Below are positions 6,339 through 13,540 of a stretch of DNA of 15,185 bases, piece by piece; positions within the stretch are counted from its first letter, which is position 1; every line of letters starts with the position of its first letter. The notes under the pieces were generated by a model. It did no database searches and was not told where the DNA came from. It worked only from the letters and a program-made list of their open reading frames with translations. The DNA comes from Gemmatimonadota bacterium (GTDB taxonomy: Bacteria; Gemmatimonadota; Gemmatimonadetes; Gemmatimonadales; GWC2-71-9), in the NCBI GenBank assembly GCA_016180765.1, contig JACPAP010000239.1:1-15185 (forward strand). The letters are read 5' to 3'. The position numbers were made by a program, and so were the translations under genes.

Positions 6339-6715
6339 TGCAACTGCGGGTCGTACTCGACCACCAGTGAGTCAGCCAGCACGTTGATGCCGATTTGCGC
6401 CTGCCGGAAGAGCCCTTCCACGGTGAAGTACGACGAGAACGCGGAGGCGGGAACGGCGGTCCCGCTGTCGACATAGATCACGGCGCGGACCACGGAGTCC
6501 GCCACGCTGACCAGCACCGGTCTGGTGAGGTCCGAAGGGCAGAGGCACTCCCGCGCGAACTGATAGTCGTAGGCCGAGATCGCCTGCCCCTTCCAGAGGT
6601 CGTATCGGCGGTTGAGCTCCCGCTGGATGGCTTCGAGCCGCTCGTTGGAGTACGTCACGCTGGAGCAGCCGGCCAGCAAGGCCAGCGCGGGCAGGGACAG
6701 CCAGCCCCGGCTCAT
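6251..6715 (-). CDS. Small lipoprotein, DUF6174-like
   Basis: The protein is 154 aa. It opens with a lipoprotein signal (LSLPALALLAGC, lipidated Cys at 17). The rest resembles DUF6174: a helix (NERLEAIQRELNRRYDLWKG), then AYDYQFARECLCP with the paired C57/C59, a central beta region, TVEGLFRQAQIGI, and the closing VEYDPQLHYPTRIVVDQDRRIANDE. It should be anchored in the envelope; its function is not known. Its ATG (6715-6713) overlaps the TGA of the upstream TPR gene as ATGA, so the two are translationally coupled. It is the last gene of the - strand block and meets the tail of the kinase remnant convergently. Confidence 0.82.
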   Translation of the reverse strand: MSRGWLSLPALALLAGCSSVTYSNERLEAIQRELNRRYDLWKGQAISAYDYQFARECLCPSDLTRPVLVSVADSVVRAVIYVDSGTAVPASAFSSYFTVEGLFRQAQIGINVLADSLVVEYDPQLHYPTRIVVDQDRRIANDELALFASDLKRQ

Positions 6716-7689
6716 GGTGTGCCGGCGCGCCCCGGACCGGAGCGGCCCGAAGGCCGCGCCAGCTCCGCTTCGGCGGCAAGGTAGCCGAACGCCGCCCACT
6801 GTCCCTTCGCTTCGACCACCGCATGGAAAACGCGCTCGGCTTCTGTTTGACGCCCGTTGACGAGGTGCCAGGCGCCCACGCCATACGCCGCAGTCACGTC
6901 CTCCAGCGACGGCTCGCCCGCCGGCGACAACCGCAACACTGAATCCGGGGGCACGACTCCTTGGTACATGAGCAGCATGCGGTGGTATGACCCGTTCTCG
7001 ATGATGTCCATGTCGCGACGGATGGGCGTCAGCACCCGCGCGGCCTCGGTCGTCCGGTTCAAGCGCCGCAGTGTGAGATAGAGCCAGTTCGAGGTAGCCA
7101 CCAGCATGTCCGGGTTCTTCGACACCTGGAGGCATTCCTGGTAGGCGCGGAGCGCGTTGGGAAAGTCGCCCTTGAGGTAGTACGCCAGCCCCAGGTGATA
7201 CCAGATGTTGGACTGGAGCGTGCTGGTGGGCGTATTGCGCGCGTTGGGCAGTCCGTCCGGTTCCACCTCGTCAGGTCGCCCGGCGATCAGCTGGGCGGCG
7301 CGATCGAGGTCCTGCACAGCGAGGTCGAGCCGGCGCAGGGTGATGTAACGGTGTCCCCGGTGGCGGTAGAAACGGGCGTCCTCCGGGAATCTCGTGGCGC
7401 CGGCGGCGAACACCTCCACCGCGTCGCGGTAACGGCCGAGGTACGCGGTCCGGCGCCCTACCCAGATGAGGGCGTCGGCGCTGGAGTCGCGCGCGTAGGC
7501 CGCCTCAGCGTCGGCCAACTGGCGCTCGCGGGCGGCTCGCAGGCTGTCGGACAGGGTGGGCGCGACGAGGGTGTCGCCCAGCAGCGAAACCGCCTCGTAG
7601 CTCGGAGCGGCTTCAGAGCCGGGACGCGTTTCGCACGCGGCCAGCGCGGCGGCAGGGAACAGCAACGGGACCATGCGGCGTCGGGACAT
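6712..7689 (-). CDS. TPR-repeat lipoprotein
   Basis: The protein is 325 aa. The N-terminus is a lipoprotein signal (VPLLFPAAALAAC, Cys at 19) followed by a flexible stretch. Helix-turn-helix repeats of the tetratricopeptide type follow: about 71-104 (LIWVGRRTAYLGRYRDAVEVF), 105-138 (FYRHRGHRYITLRRLDLAVQ), 161-194 (IWYHLGLAYYLKGDFPNALR), 195-228 and a more distant one at 265-300. TPR proteins serve as scaffolds for other proteins; no catalytic motif is seen. It lies 44 bases after the gene ending at 7734 and overlaps the DUF6174-like lipoprotein gene by 4 bases, so these three are probably one operon whose products act together in the envelope. Confidence 0.85.
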   Translation of the reverse strand: MSRRRMVPLLFPAAALAACETRPGSEAAPSYEAVSLLGDTLVAPTLSDSLRAARERQLADAEAAYARDSSADALIWVGRRTAYLGRYRDAVEVFAAGATRFPEDARFYRHRGHRYITLRRLDLAVQDLDRAAQLIAGRPDEVEPDGLPNARNTPTSTLQSNIWYHLGLAYYLKGDFPNALRAYQECLQVSKNPDMLVATSNWLYLTLRRLNRTTEAARVLTPIRRDMDIIENGSYHRMLLMYQGVVPPDSVLRLSPAGEPSLEDVTAAYGVGAWHLVNGRQTEAERVFHAVVEAKGQWAAFGYLAAEAELARPSGRSGPGRAGTP

Positions 7690-7733
7690 GCACTGGAGCC
7701 TACGCCGCCGGGCCCCGGCACGCCAGAGTTCGG

Positions 7734-9470
7734 TTACGGCTCGATGGTGATCTCTCGCTCCGCGCTGGCGATCGGCATTCCCGGTACCGCGACCGTCACC
7801 TCGAGGTGGTAGACACCCGGGCTCGCCTCCGGCAGGGAAATCGCCAGCGCCCGGGGGTACACCGATGTACCCGGGCGCGGGGCTTCCTCCCAGCTAAGAC
7901 TCACATAGTGGGGGTCGCGTTTCGCCAGGCCGGCCCACTCCGTCACCTTTCGGATCCAACTCCGGCCGACCTGGGTGACCGTCAGCGTGACCCGAAACGG
8001 TCTGGTCGAGCGTTCCAGACCGTACGTCTCCCAGAAGACCCCGACTCGCTCACCCCGGCGCGCCCGAGCCACGGGCCGCACCAGCGGGATCACATCGGCC
8101 AGGGATGGGTGGGGAGCATCCTCTGGGGCGGCCCGAAGAATCAGCGGATGGGACAAGGCGACGTCTTGGGCCGGCGGCAGGACCGGGAGCCAATACCGCG
8201 CCCGCGCGGCGTGCACGCTGTCGGCGGTGTCCAGCGTCTCGAGGCTCAGCAGCGCAGAAGCGGCCGGCGCAATGGCGGTCATGACCCCCTCGGGTCCGTG
8301 TCCCATCCCGCGAAGGATCACCGGTTCGGCGATTTCGTCGGGTGCCAGCACCAGCCCGGCCTCCACCCGTGCCACGGTCCGCGCCGGCTCGCCCGGCCCC
8401 GCGCTCGCCCGGGCCCGTCTCCGCTGGTCCTTGCCGGCCCGTACATCATACCCGGCCACGACCACGATCGAATCTCCTCGCCGGAAAACGGCCACCTGAT
8501 GGGGGAGGGCATGGAAGACTGCCGCGTAGGGCGGTGCGTAGCCGGTCACCGGCCCGTCGGGGTCCAACTCCCACTCGTCGGGCAGAATGGTGTTGGGGGC
8601 CTCCACGAAGCGGGCGGGCGGCAGAAAGTGCCGGCTCTCGCGCTGGTTATGGCTGATGATGGCCGGCCGCAGCGGGGCCGCGGCGCCGATGGGCTCCTCA
8701 CGCTCCCACCCGACCGGCCAGCCGTAGCGCAGGAGCAGCTCTTCGAGGTCCGCCCCCCAGCGCACGCCGTAGGCGGAGCGCGCCTCCTCCTGCAGCGCGT
8801 TGATCACCCGGCGGGCAAAGTGCTCGGTGCGTCGCTCATTGCCCGGCACCAGGTGCAGGGGATCGGCCAGCCACCAGATGCGACGCTCCAGGGCGGCCCG
8901 CTGGGCACAGCTCAGTCTGCGATAGCGGCCGCGCAGGCCGTCGAGCACCAGGGAGAGGTCGGTCCAGCGGCATCGCTGCTCTTCCGGCATGGCCGCGAGG
9001 GCGGAGGCGAAGGCCGAGTCGGCGCGGGGGTAGTCGCGGCCGGCGTGCAGGGCGTACCCGAGCAGCGCCGCGCACCACCACGGGGAGGACCGGCACCCGC
9101 GCGCCGCCGCCCGGGCGTCCTCGCCGGCGCCCGACTCGATGAGATACCGGACCCGCTGCCCCACGATCCAGGGATCGCCGGGGAGCAGCGCCCCCAAGCT
9201 GTCCAGGGTGTGGAGCAGCCGGCGCCGCGCGTCCACGGTGGCGGGTGGCTCAGGCGTGGCCTGCCAGGTCTCGTCTTCATCGTGCCAGAAGCAGAACCGT
9301 CCGACGACCTCGTCGCACCGGTTGGGCCGGCCGCCGCTCCGCGCTCGGGGGAGATGTGCGATGCGGTATTGCTCGAAGCTGGCTTGGGCCGAACGGGCGG
9401 CGCGGAGGACGCCGATGGAATCAGGATGCGCCGTCGCGACGAGCTGAGCGACGAGGGCAGGCCACCACAT
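7734..9470 (-). CDS. Large exported protein of unknown function (distantly GWxTD-like)
   Basis: The protein is 578 aa and I do not recognise it with confidence. A short hydrophobic start (MWWPALVAQLVATAHP) looks like a small signal peptide with a cut after ATA. Six cysteines are confined to the first third (C52, C60, C126, C133, C167, C188), including CDEVVGRFCFWHDEDETW, and could form disulfides outside the cytoplasm. Residues about 130-165 look like a TPR-type helix pair. LEELLLRYGWPVGWERE (243-258), with a following HNQRES segment, recalls the start of GWxTD-domain proteins. The last 120 residues look like beta-sandwich strands (GVFWETYGL, VSLSWEEAPR, PGVYHLEVTVAVPG). It heads a likely three-gene operon with the TPR and DUF6174-like lipoproteins. 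The start at ATG 9470 is supported by the TAGCTTGC element just upstream. Confidence 0.75.
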   Translation of the reverse strand: MWWPALVAQLVATAHPDSIGVLRAARSAQASFEQYRIAHLPRARSGGRPNRCDEVVGRFCFWHDEDETWQATPEPPATVDARRRLLHTLDSLGALLPGDPWIVGQRVRYLIESGAGEDARAAARGCRSSPWWCAALLGYALHAGRDYPRADSAFASALAAMPEEQRCRWTDLSLVLDGLRGRYRRLSCAQRAALERRIWWLADPLHLVPGNERRTEHFARRVINALQEEARSAYGVRWGADLEELLLRYGWPVGWEREEPIGAAAPLRPAIISHNQRESRHFLPPARFVEAPNTILPDEWELDPDGPVTGYAPPYAAVFHALPHQVAVFRRGDSIVVVAGYDVRAGKDQRRRARASAGPGEPARTVARVEAGLVLAPDEIAEPVILRGMGHGPEGVMTAIAPAASALLSLETLDTADSVHAARARYWLPVLPPAQDVALSHPLILRAAPEDAPHPSLADVIPLVRPVARARRGERVGVFWETYGLERSTRPFRVTLTVTQVGRSWIRKVTEWAGLAKRDPHYVSLSWEEAPRPGTSVYPRALAISLPEASPGVYHLEVTVAVPGMPIASAEREITIEP

Positions 9471-9474
9471 GCTT

Positions 9475-9482
9475 GCAAGCTA
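9475..9482 (-). promoter_or_regulatory. Possible promoter element TAGCTTGC, leaderless start
   Basis: TAGCTTGC ends 4 bases before the ATG at 9470, and no ribosome binding site is present. It overlaps the 10-bp palindrome GCTTGCAAGC (9471-9480). The same octamer stands at 5864-5871 before the kinase remnant, and cls has TATCTTTG in the same position. No matching upstream box is visible. Confidence 0.3.
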
Positions 9483-9486
9483 CGTT

Positions 9487-9560
9487 CGGGAAATGGGAAA
9501 TGGGAAATGGGGAAAGGGAGAGCCGAGACACGTTTCCCGTTTCCCGTTTCCCTTTTCCCG
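9487..9560. repeat. GGGAAAY hairpin, copy 2 (after the M16 peptidase gene)
   Basis: The left arm (9487-9512) has three GGGAAAT units; the right arm (9531-9560) has TTTCCC units spaced by single G bases. They pair over about 25 positions with isolated mismatches or T/G wobbles around a loop of roughly 18 bases (GAGAGCCGAGACA). The repeat starts 4 bases after the M16 peptidase stop, and the - strand transcript meets the purine arm first. Both strands carry at least four GGG tracts separated by 4 bases. Confidence 0.8.
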
Positions 9561-9564
9561 GGCG

Positions 9565-12330
9565 TCAGCGGGATCCGGCACTCGCTGCCGGCAACACCCT
9601 CCCGTCCGCATCGATGTAGCGGATTTCGCCGAGGTTTAGCTCGCGGATCCCCGTTTCGATCTTGGCCCGATCGCCCACCACCACCCACACGGCGTGATCC
9701 GGCTGCACCAGCCGCGGCGCCAGGGCGCTCATGTCGCGTCCGGTAAGGGCCTTCACCCGATCGGCGTAGGTGTCGTAGTACGTGTCCGGGAGTCCAAAGC
9801 GCACGATGTTCCCCAGCGACGCGGCCACCGCGTTCATGGTCTCCCATTCTCCCGGAAGCGCCAGGGTCAGGGTGCTCTGGGCCTGGGTCAGCTCGTCACC
9901 GGTGACCGGCTTGTCGGACCGGATTGCCCGCAGCTCCTTGGAGACTTCCGTCATGGATTCTTTGGTCTTGTCGGTCTGCACCGGCGCGTAGGCGAAGAAC
10001 AGCCGTTGCCCGCGCGCGTCCCAGACAATGGTGCCGGCGCCGTAGGACCAGTGTTTGTCCTCCCGCAAGTTCAGGTTTACCCGGGAGGTGAAGGTCCCGC
10101 CCAGCACGCTGTTGAGCGTCTCGATGGCGATCTCGTCGGGATTGGCCTTGGGCGGCGCCAGGTGGCCGGCGAAGATGACCGACTGCATGGAGCCGGGCCG
10201 GTCCAGCAGGTATACCACCGGCTTCGCCGGCTGCGCCACCGTCGCGATGTTCTTGGTGGGTGTCTCGCCGCGCCGCCAGCCGCGGAACAGCTGTTCCAGC
10301 GTGGGCCGGACCTCCGCCAGGGTGATGTCACCCACCACCACCAGGGTAGCCTGGTTGGGCCTGAACCAGGTTTGGTGGAACTTGATCAATTCATCGCGGG
10401 TGAGTGATGCGACCGAGGCCTCGGTCCCGCTCCCGGTGAGTGGCGTGGCGTAGGCGTGCCCCTGCCCGTAGAGCAGGCCCGGGAAAACCCGCAGCGCCAT
10501 CTGGATCGGGGTCACCTTCTCGCGGCGGATCTGCGCGATGGTCTGCTGCCTGAGACGGTCGAAGTCCTGCTGGGGGAACGCCGGATTGAGAATGACGTCG
10601 GCGAAGATTTCCAGGCTCGGGTCGAGCTTGTCCTTGAGGGCCGACAGCGACACGACCGAGAGGTCGAGATTGGCGCCGGTCGAAAGCTGCGCGCCGAGCA
10701 GCGCCAGCTGCTCGCTGATGTCGAGCGAGGAGCGGGTCTTGGTGCCTTCATCCAGCATGTTCATGGCCAGACTGGCCGTGCCGGGCGAGGCGAACTGGTC
10801 GGCCGCATACCCCGCATCGAGCAGGAGGCGAAAGTTCACCTGGGGAATCGAGTGCCGCTCGGCCAGCACGATCTTGAGGCCGTTCGACAACTCAGCCCGC
10901 TGGACGCGCGGGAACGCCGCCTTCGGCGGGGCCCCGGGCTCCGGAGGCTTGCTGCGGTCCGCGCCGCTCGCGGCCACAGTGTAGTTCGGGAAGGGATGGA
11001 CCTCGACCACATAGGCGCCGTCGGACAGCCAGTCGCGCGCCGCGCGTTGGAGCTGCTGCGCCGTCACGGACCCGACCCGCTGGAGCCGGGTCTGGTAGAA
11101 ATCCGGGCGGCCGCCGTAGACCTCGCCCTGCGCCAGCACGTCGGACTTGCCGCCGAACCCGCCGATCCGTTCCACCCCTCTCAAGAACGTGGCCCGATAC
11201 TGCGTCTTCACCCGCTCGACTTCCTGCGGCGTGGGCCCTTGGGCGATCAGCCTGGCCATCTCCTCGTCCACGGCGCGCTCCACGGCCGAGAGGTCGCCTC
11301 CGGGCTGGGCCGTGGCATACACCCAGACCTGGCTGCCGATCTCCCGCATATCAATGAACGCCGCGACGTCGGTGGCGATCCGATCGTCGTAGACCAGGCG
11401 CTTATAGAGTCGCGACGTCTTGCCCGCCGCCAGGAGGTCGGTCACCAGGTCCAGATAGTCCGCGTCGGCGCTGCCCCACTCCGGGACGTTGTACACCTGG
11501 TAGATCCTCGCCTGGGGCACCCGATCCTGCATCACCTGCCGGTGCGTGCCGCTTCGCTGGGCCACCCAGGCGGCCTGTTTGGCGATGGGAGGGCCGGAGG
11601 GAATGTCGCCGAAATAACGCTCCACCTTTGCGCGGGCGGTGTTCGCGTCGATGTCCCCGGCCACTACCAGCACCGCGTTGGCCGGCCCGTAATAGGTGCG
11701 GAACCACTCCTTCACGTCGTCCAACGAGGCGGCGCCCAGATCCTCCATGGAGCCGATGACGGTCCAGGAATAGGGATGGCCGGCCGGGTAGGTGTTGGGC
11801 GGCGCCAGGTCGAACACCCGGGCATAGGGTTGGTCTTCGCCCTGGCGCTTTTCGTTCTGCACCACGCCGCGCTGCTCCTCCAACTTGGCCTGGTCGATGG
11901 CGCCCAGCAGGTGCCCCATCCGGTCCGATTCCAGCCACAGCACGTAGTCCAGCGCCGAGGTGGGGACGTTCTGGAAGTAGTTGGTGCGGTCTTCGTTGGT
12001 GGTCCCGTCGAGATCGGTGGCGCCGATGCGCTCCAGCGGCGGGATGTAGTCCTGATTGAAGTGCTCGCTCCCGTTGAACATCAGGTGTTCGAACAGGTGC
12101 GCCAAGCCGGTCCGCCCCGGCCGCTCGTTCTTGGAGCCCACGTGGTACCACAGGTTGACGGCGACGATGGGCGCTTTGTGGTCCTGGTGGACGATGACGG
12201 TGAGACCGTTGGGGAGCAGGAAGCGCTCGAAGGGGATGTCCATGGTGGCGGTCTGCGCGAGCAGCCCGACCGGCGTAGCCAGCCAGAGACCGCCCCCGGC
12301 GAGTAGGGCATTCAACCAGCGATGGGGCAC
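9565..12330 (-). CDS. Secreted/periplasmic M16 zinc peptidase, two fused M16 domains
   Basis: The protein is 921 aa. A signal peptide (LNALLAGGGLWLATPVGLLAQ) precedes the mature start near TATMDIPFERF. The N-terminal half is an active M16 domain: NGLTVIVHQDHKAPIVAVNL, then the inverted zinc motif H78-L-F-E81-H82, and a candidate third zinc ligand E160 in EEQRGVVQNEKR at the usual distance. The C-terminal half (from about 470: PRVQRAELSNGLKIVLAERH) is a second M16 domain without HxxEH (SLAMNMLDEGTKTRSSLDI), as in the non-catalytic half of PqqL/pitrilysin-type enzymes; length fits that group. It should degrade peptides outside the cytoplasm by clamshell closure. The GTG start is set by GGAGGT 4 bases upstream. 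It lies 79 bases after the AI-2E transporter gene on the same strand. Confidence 0.94.
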   Translation of the reverse strand: MPHRWLNALLAGGGLWLATPVGLLAQTATMDIPFERFLLPNGLTVIVHQDHKAPIVAVNLWYHVGSKNERPGRTGLAHLFEHLMFNGSEHFNQDYIPPLERIGATDLDGTTNEDRTNYFQNVPTSALDYVLWLESDRMGHLLGAIDQAKLEEQRGVVQNEKRQGEDQPYARVFDLAPPNTYPAGHPYSWTVIGSMEDLGAASLDDVKEWFRTYYGPANAVLVVAGDIDANTARAKVERYFGDIPSGPPIAKQAAWVAQRSGTHRQVMQDRVPQARIYQVYNVPEWGSADADYLDLVTDLLAAGKTSRLYKRLVYDDRIATDVAAFIDMREIGSQVWVYATAQPGGDLSAVERAVDEEMARLIAQGPTPQEVERVKTQYRATFLRGVERIGGFGGKSDVLAQGEVYGGRPDFYQTRLQRVGSVTAQQLQRAARDWLSDGAYVVEVHPFPNYTVAASGADRSKPPEPGAPPKAAFPRVQRAELSNGLKIVLAERHSIPQVNFRLLLDAGYAADQFASPGTASLAMNMLDEGTKTRSSLDISEQLALLGAQLSTGANLDLSVVSLSALKDKLDPSLEIFADVILNPAFPQQDFDRLRQQTIAQIRREKVTPIQMALRVFPGLLYGQGHAYATPLTGSGTEASVASLTRDELIKFHQTWFRPNQATLVVVGDITLAEVRPTLEQLFRGWRRGETPTKNIATVAQPAKPVVYLLDRPGSMQSVIFAGHLAPPKANPDEIAIETLNSVLGGTFTSRVNLNLREDKHWSYGAGTIVWDARGQRLFFAYAPVQTDKTKESMTEVSKELRAIRSDKPVTGDELTQAQSTLTLALPGEWETMNAVAASLGNIVRFGLPDTYYDTYADRVKALTGRDMSALAPRLVQPDHAVWVVVGDRAKIETGIRELNLGEIRYIDADGRVLPAASAGSR

Positions 12331-12334
12331 GGTG

Positions 12335-12340
12335 ACCTCC
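12335..12340 (-). promoter_or_regulatory. Strong Shine-Dalgarno GGAGGT fixing the GTG start of the M16 peptidase
   Basis: GGAGGT is followed by CACC and then GTG (12330-12328). It is the only strong Shine-Dalgarno noticed in front of a gene here; cls, Uma2 and the 9470 gene lack one and look leaderless. It supports GTG rather than any internal ATG as the start. Confidence 0.75.
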
Positions 12341-12409
12341 GTGGGATTCGGTTCGGCGGGAAGATGGTTTCTGCCAAGAGAGTTAGACGCCCGGGGAGGG
12401 CAAAGGGTT

Positions 12410-13426
12410 TCAGGGCGCCACGGCCGGTGGGCCCTCCGGCTCCACGTATTCCTCGCGGTACATCCGGATCAGCTCGAAGAAGTAGGATAGCCCCAGGGGG
12501 CCGATCAGAATGCCGAGCACGCCGAAATAGCGCACGCCCCCGATCGCGCCCACCAGGGTGACCACCGGGTGAATCCGGGCCCAGCGCCGGTACACGATGG
12601 GTCGCAGGACGTTGTCCACCATCCCCACGACCGCGACGCCCCAGACCACCATCCCGATCGCCGCGCCGTAGCGGCCGTCCAGGGCCAGCGAGGCCGCGCC
12701 GGGCGCCCACACCAGACCGCTCCCGACGAGAGGCAGGATGGCGAAGATCGCCGTGACGGCGCCCCACAACACGGCGTTCGACAGGCCGACCGCGGCGAAC
12801 GCCGCGGACACCAGGGCGCCCTGGATGATCGCGATGAGCAAGGTGCCCACCAACGTCGAATTGGTGACGTCGCGGAAACGCTGCCGCAGCCGCTCGGTGT
12901 TCTTTTGCGAGAACGGGATGTAGGGTCGCACCATCTCCCACGTCTGCTGGGGCCGCAACAGCAGGAAGTAGAACCCGAAAAACGCGATCGTCAGGTTGAG
13001 CGCCAAGCGGGTCGCGGTGCCGATCAACCCGAACGCGCTGGAGCCGATCCACGCGACCAGATTCTCCCCGAGACTCACCAGACGCGGTCCCACGGCGTAG
13101 CCGGCGATCTCCAGGTCCCGAATCCGGCGCAGCAACGGACTCTGGACCACGCCGCTCGCCATCTGCTGCGCCTCGGAAACGATCAGGCCGGCGAACGAGA
13201 ACCCGGGCACCAGGATGAGAACCAGGGCCAGGGCGGTGATCAGGGACGCGGCGAGCGTGGGACCCGTGCGTCGCCGCAGGAGCTCGTTGACCGGTGCGAA
13301 GATGACGTAGAGCACGACCGCGCCGATGAGCCCGGTGGCATAGGGCGCCAGCGCCAGTGCCAGCCCCAGCCCCAAGAGGGCCACCAGCAGCGCGGCGCGT
13401 TGGCGGTCGGTGTCGAAGAGGGGCAT
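12410..13426 (-). CDS. AI-2E family (UPF0118/PerM-like) membrane transporter
   Basis: The protein is 338 aa, normal for the family. Hydrophobic segments follow the family plan: two or three helices at the N-terminus (ALLVALLGLGLALALAPYA, GAVVLYVIFAPVNELL, LITALALVLILVPGF), a polar central region, then LNLTIAFFGFYFLLLRP, STLVGTLLIAIIQGALVSAA, NAVLWGAVTAIFAILPLVGS and the last helices ending in GVLGILIGPLGLSYFFELI. The IIQG, LPLVGS and GILIGPL signatures are characteristic. Members export autoinducer-2 or act as sodium/proton antiporters; which applies here cannot be told. The start at ATG 13426 has no clear ribosome binding site. It sits between the barrel protein and the M16 peptidase on the same strand. 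Confidence 0.92.
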   Translation of the reverse strand: MPLFDTDRQRAALLVALLGLGLALALAPYATGLIGAVVLYVIFAPVNELLRRRTGPTLAASLITALALVLILVPGFSFAGLIVSEAQQMASGVVQSPLLRRIRDLEIAGYAVGPRLVSLGENLVAWIGSSAFGLIGTATRLALNLTIAFFGFYFLLLRPQQTWEMVRPYIPFSQKNTERLRQRFRDVTNSTLVGTLLIAIIQGALVSAAFAAVGLSNAVLWGAVTAIFAILPLVGSGLVWAPGAASLALDGRYGAAIGMVVWGVAVVGMVDNVLRPIVYRRWARIHPVVTLVGAIGGVRYFGVLGILIGPLGLSYFFELIRMYREEYVEPEGPPAVAP

Positions 13427-13456
13427 GAGGCGGTGGAACTTGCTTGCCCCGGCAAC

Positions 13457-13537
13457 AAAGGGAAAGGGGGAAAAGGGAAACGGGAAAAGTCTGCCCCCGC
13501 GTGAAGACGTTCCCCGCTTCCCCTTTCCCGTTTCTCT
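13457..13537. repeat. GGGAAAY-type hairpin, copy 3 (after the barrel protein gene)
   Basis: A purine arm on the + strand (13457-13489: GGGAAAG, GGGGAAAA, GGGAAAC, GGGAAAAG) faces a pyrimidine arm (13511-13537). They pair imperfectly around a loop of about 20 bases. The repeat lies next to the stop of the barrel gene (13541-13543); the - strand transcript meets purine first, as in copies 1 and 2. The + strand arm has four G tracts of at least three with short loops. Confidence 0.7.
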
Positions 13538-13540
13538 GTC

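Noticed and set aside
7708..7718. CCGGGCCCCGG inverted repeat between two - strand genes as a terminator
   Set aside because: It is short, almost loop-less and has no T-run; the gene spacing is only 44 bases and fits an operon.
3695..9527. GGAGAGCCGAG shared by the hairpin at 3695 and the loop of the hairpin at 9517
   Set aside because: A single shared 11-mer between two distant places is expected by chance many times in 15 kb.
9487..9560. CRISPR-like short tandem repeats
   Set aside because: The units are 7 bases with no spacers, and the two arms are complementary, so this is a hairpin and not an array.
7806..9746. 646-codon + strand open frame opposite the 578-aa exported protein
   Set aside because: Its composition (Arg, Gly, Pro, His) and lack of any domain mark it as an antisense shadow; it also runs through the GGGAAAY hairpin.
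10456..12306. 616-codon + strand open frame opposite the M16 peptidase
   Set aside because: Antisense shadow of a gene whose own frame carries a complete HxxEH motif and signal peptide.
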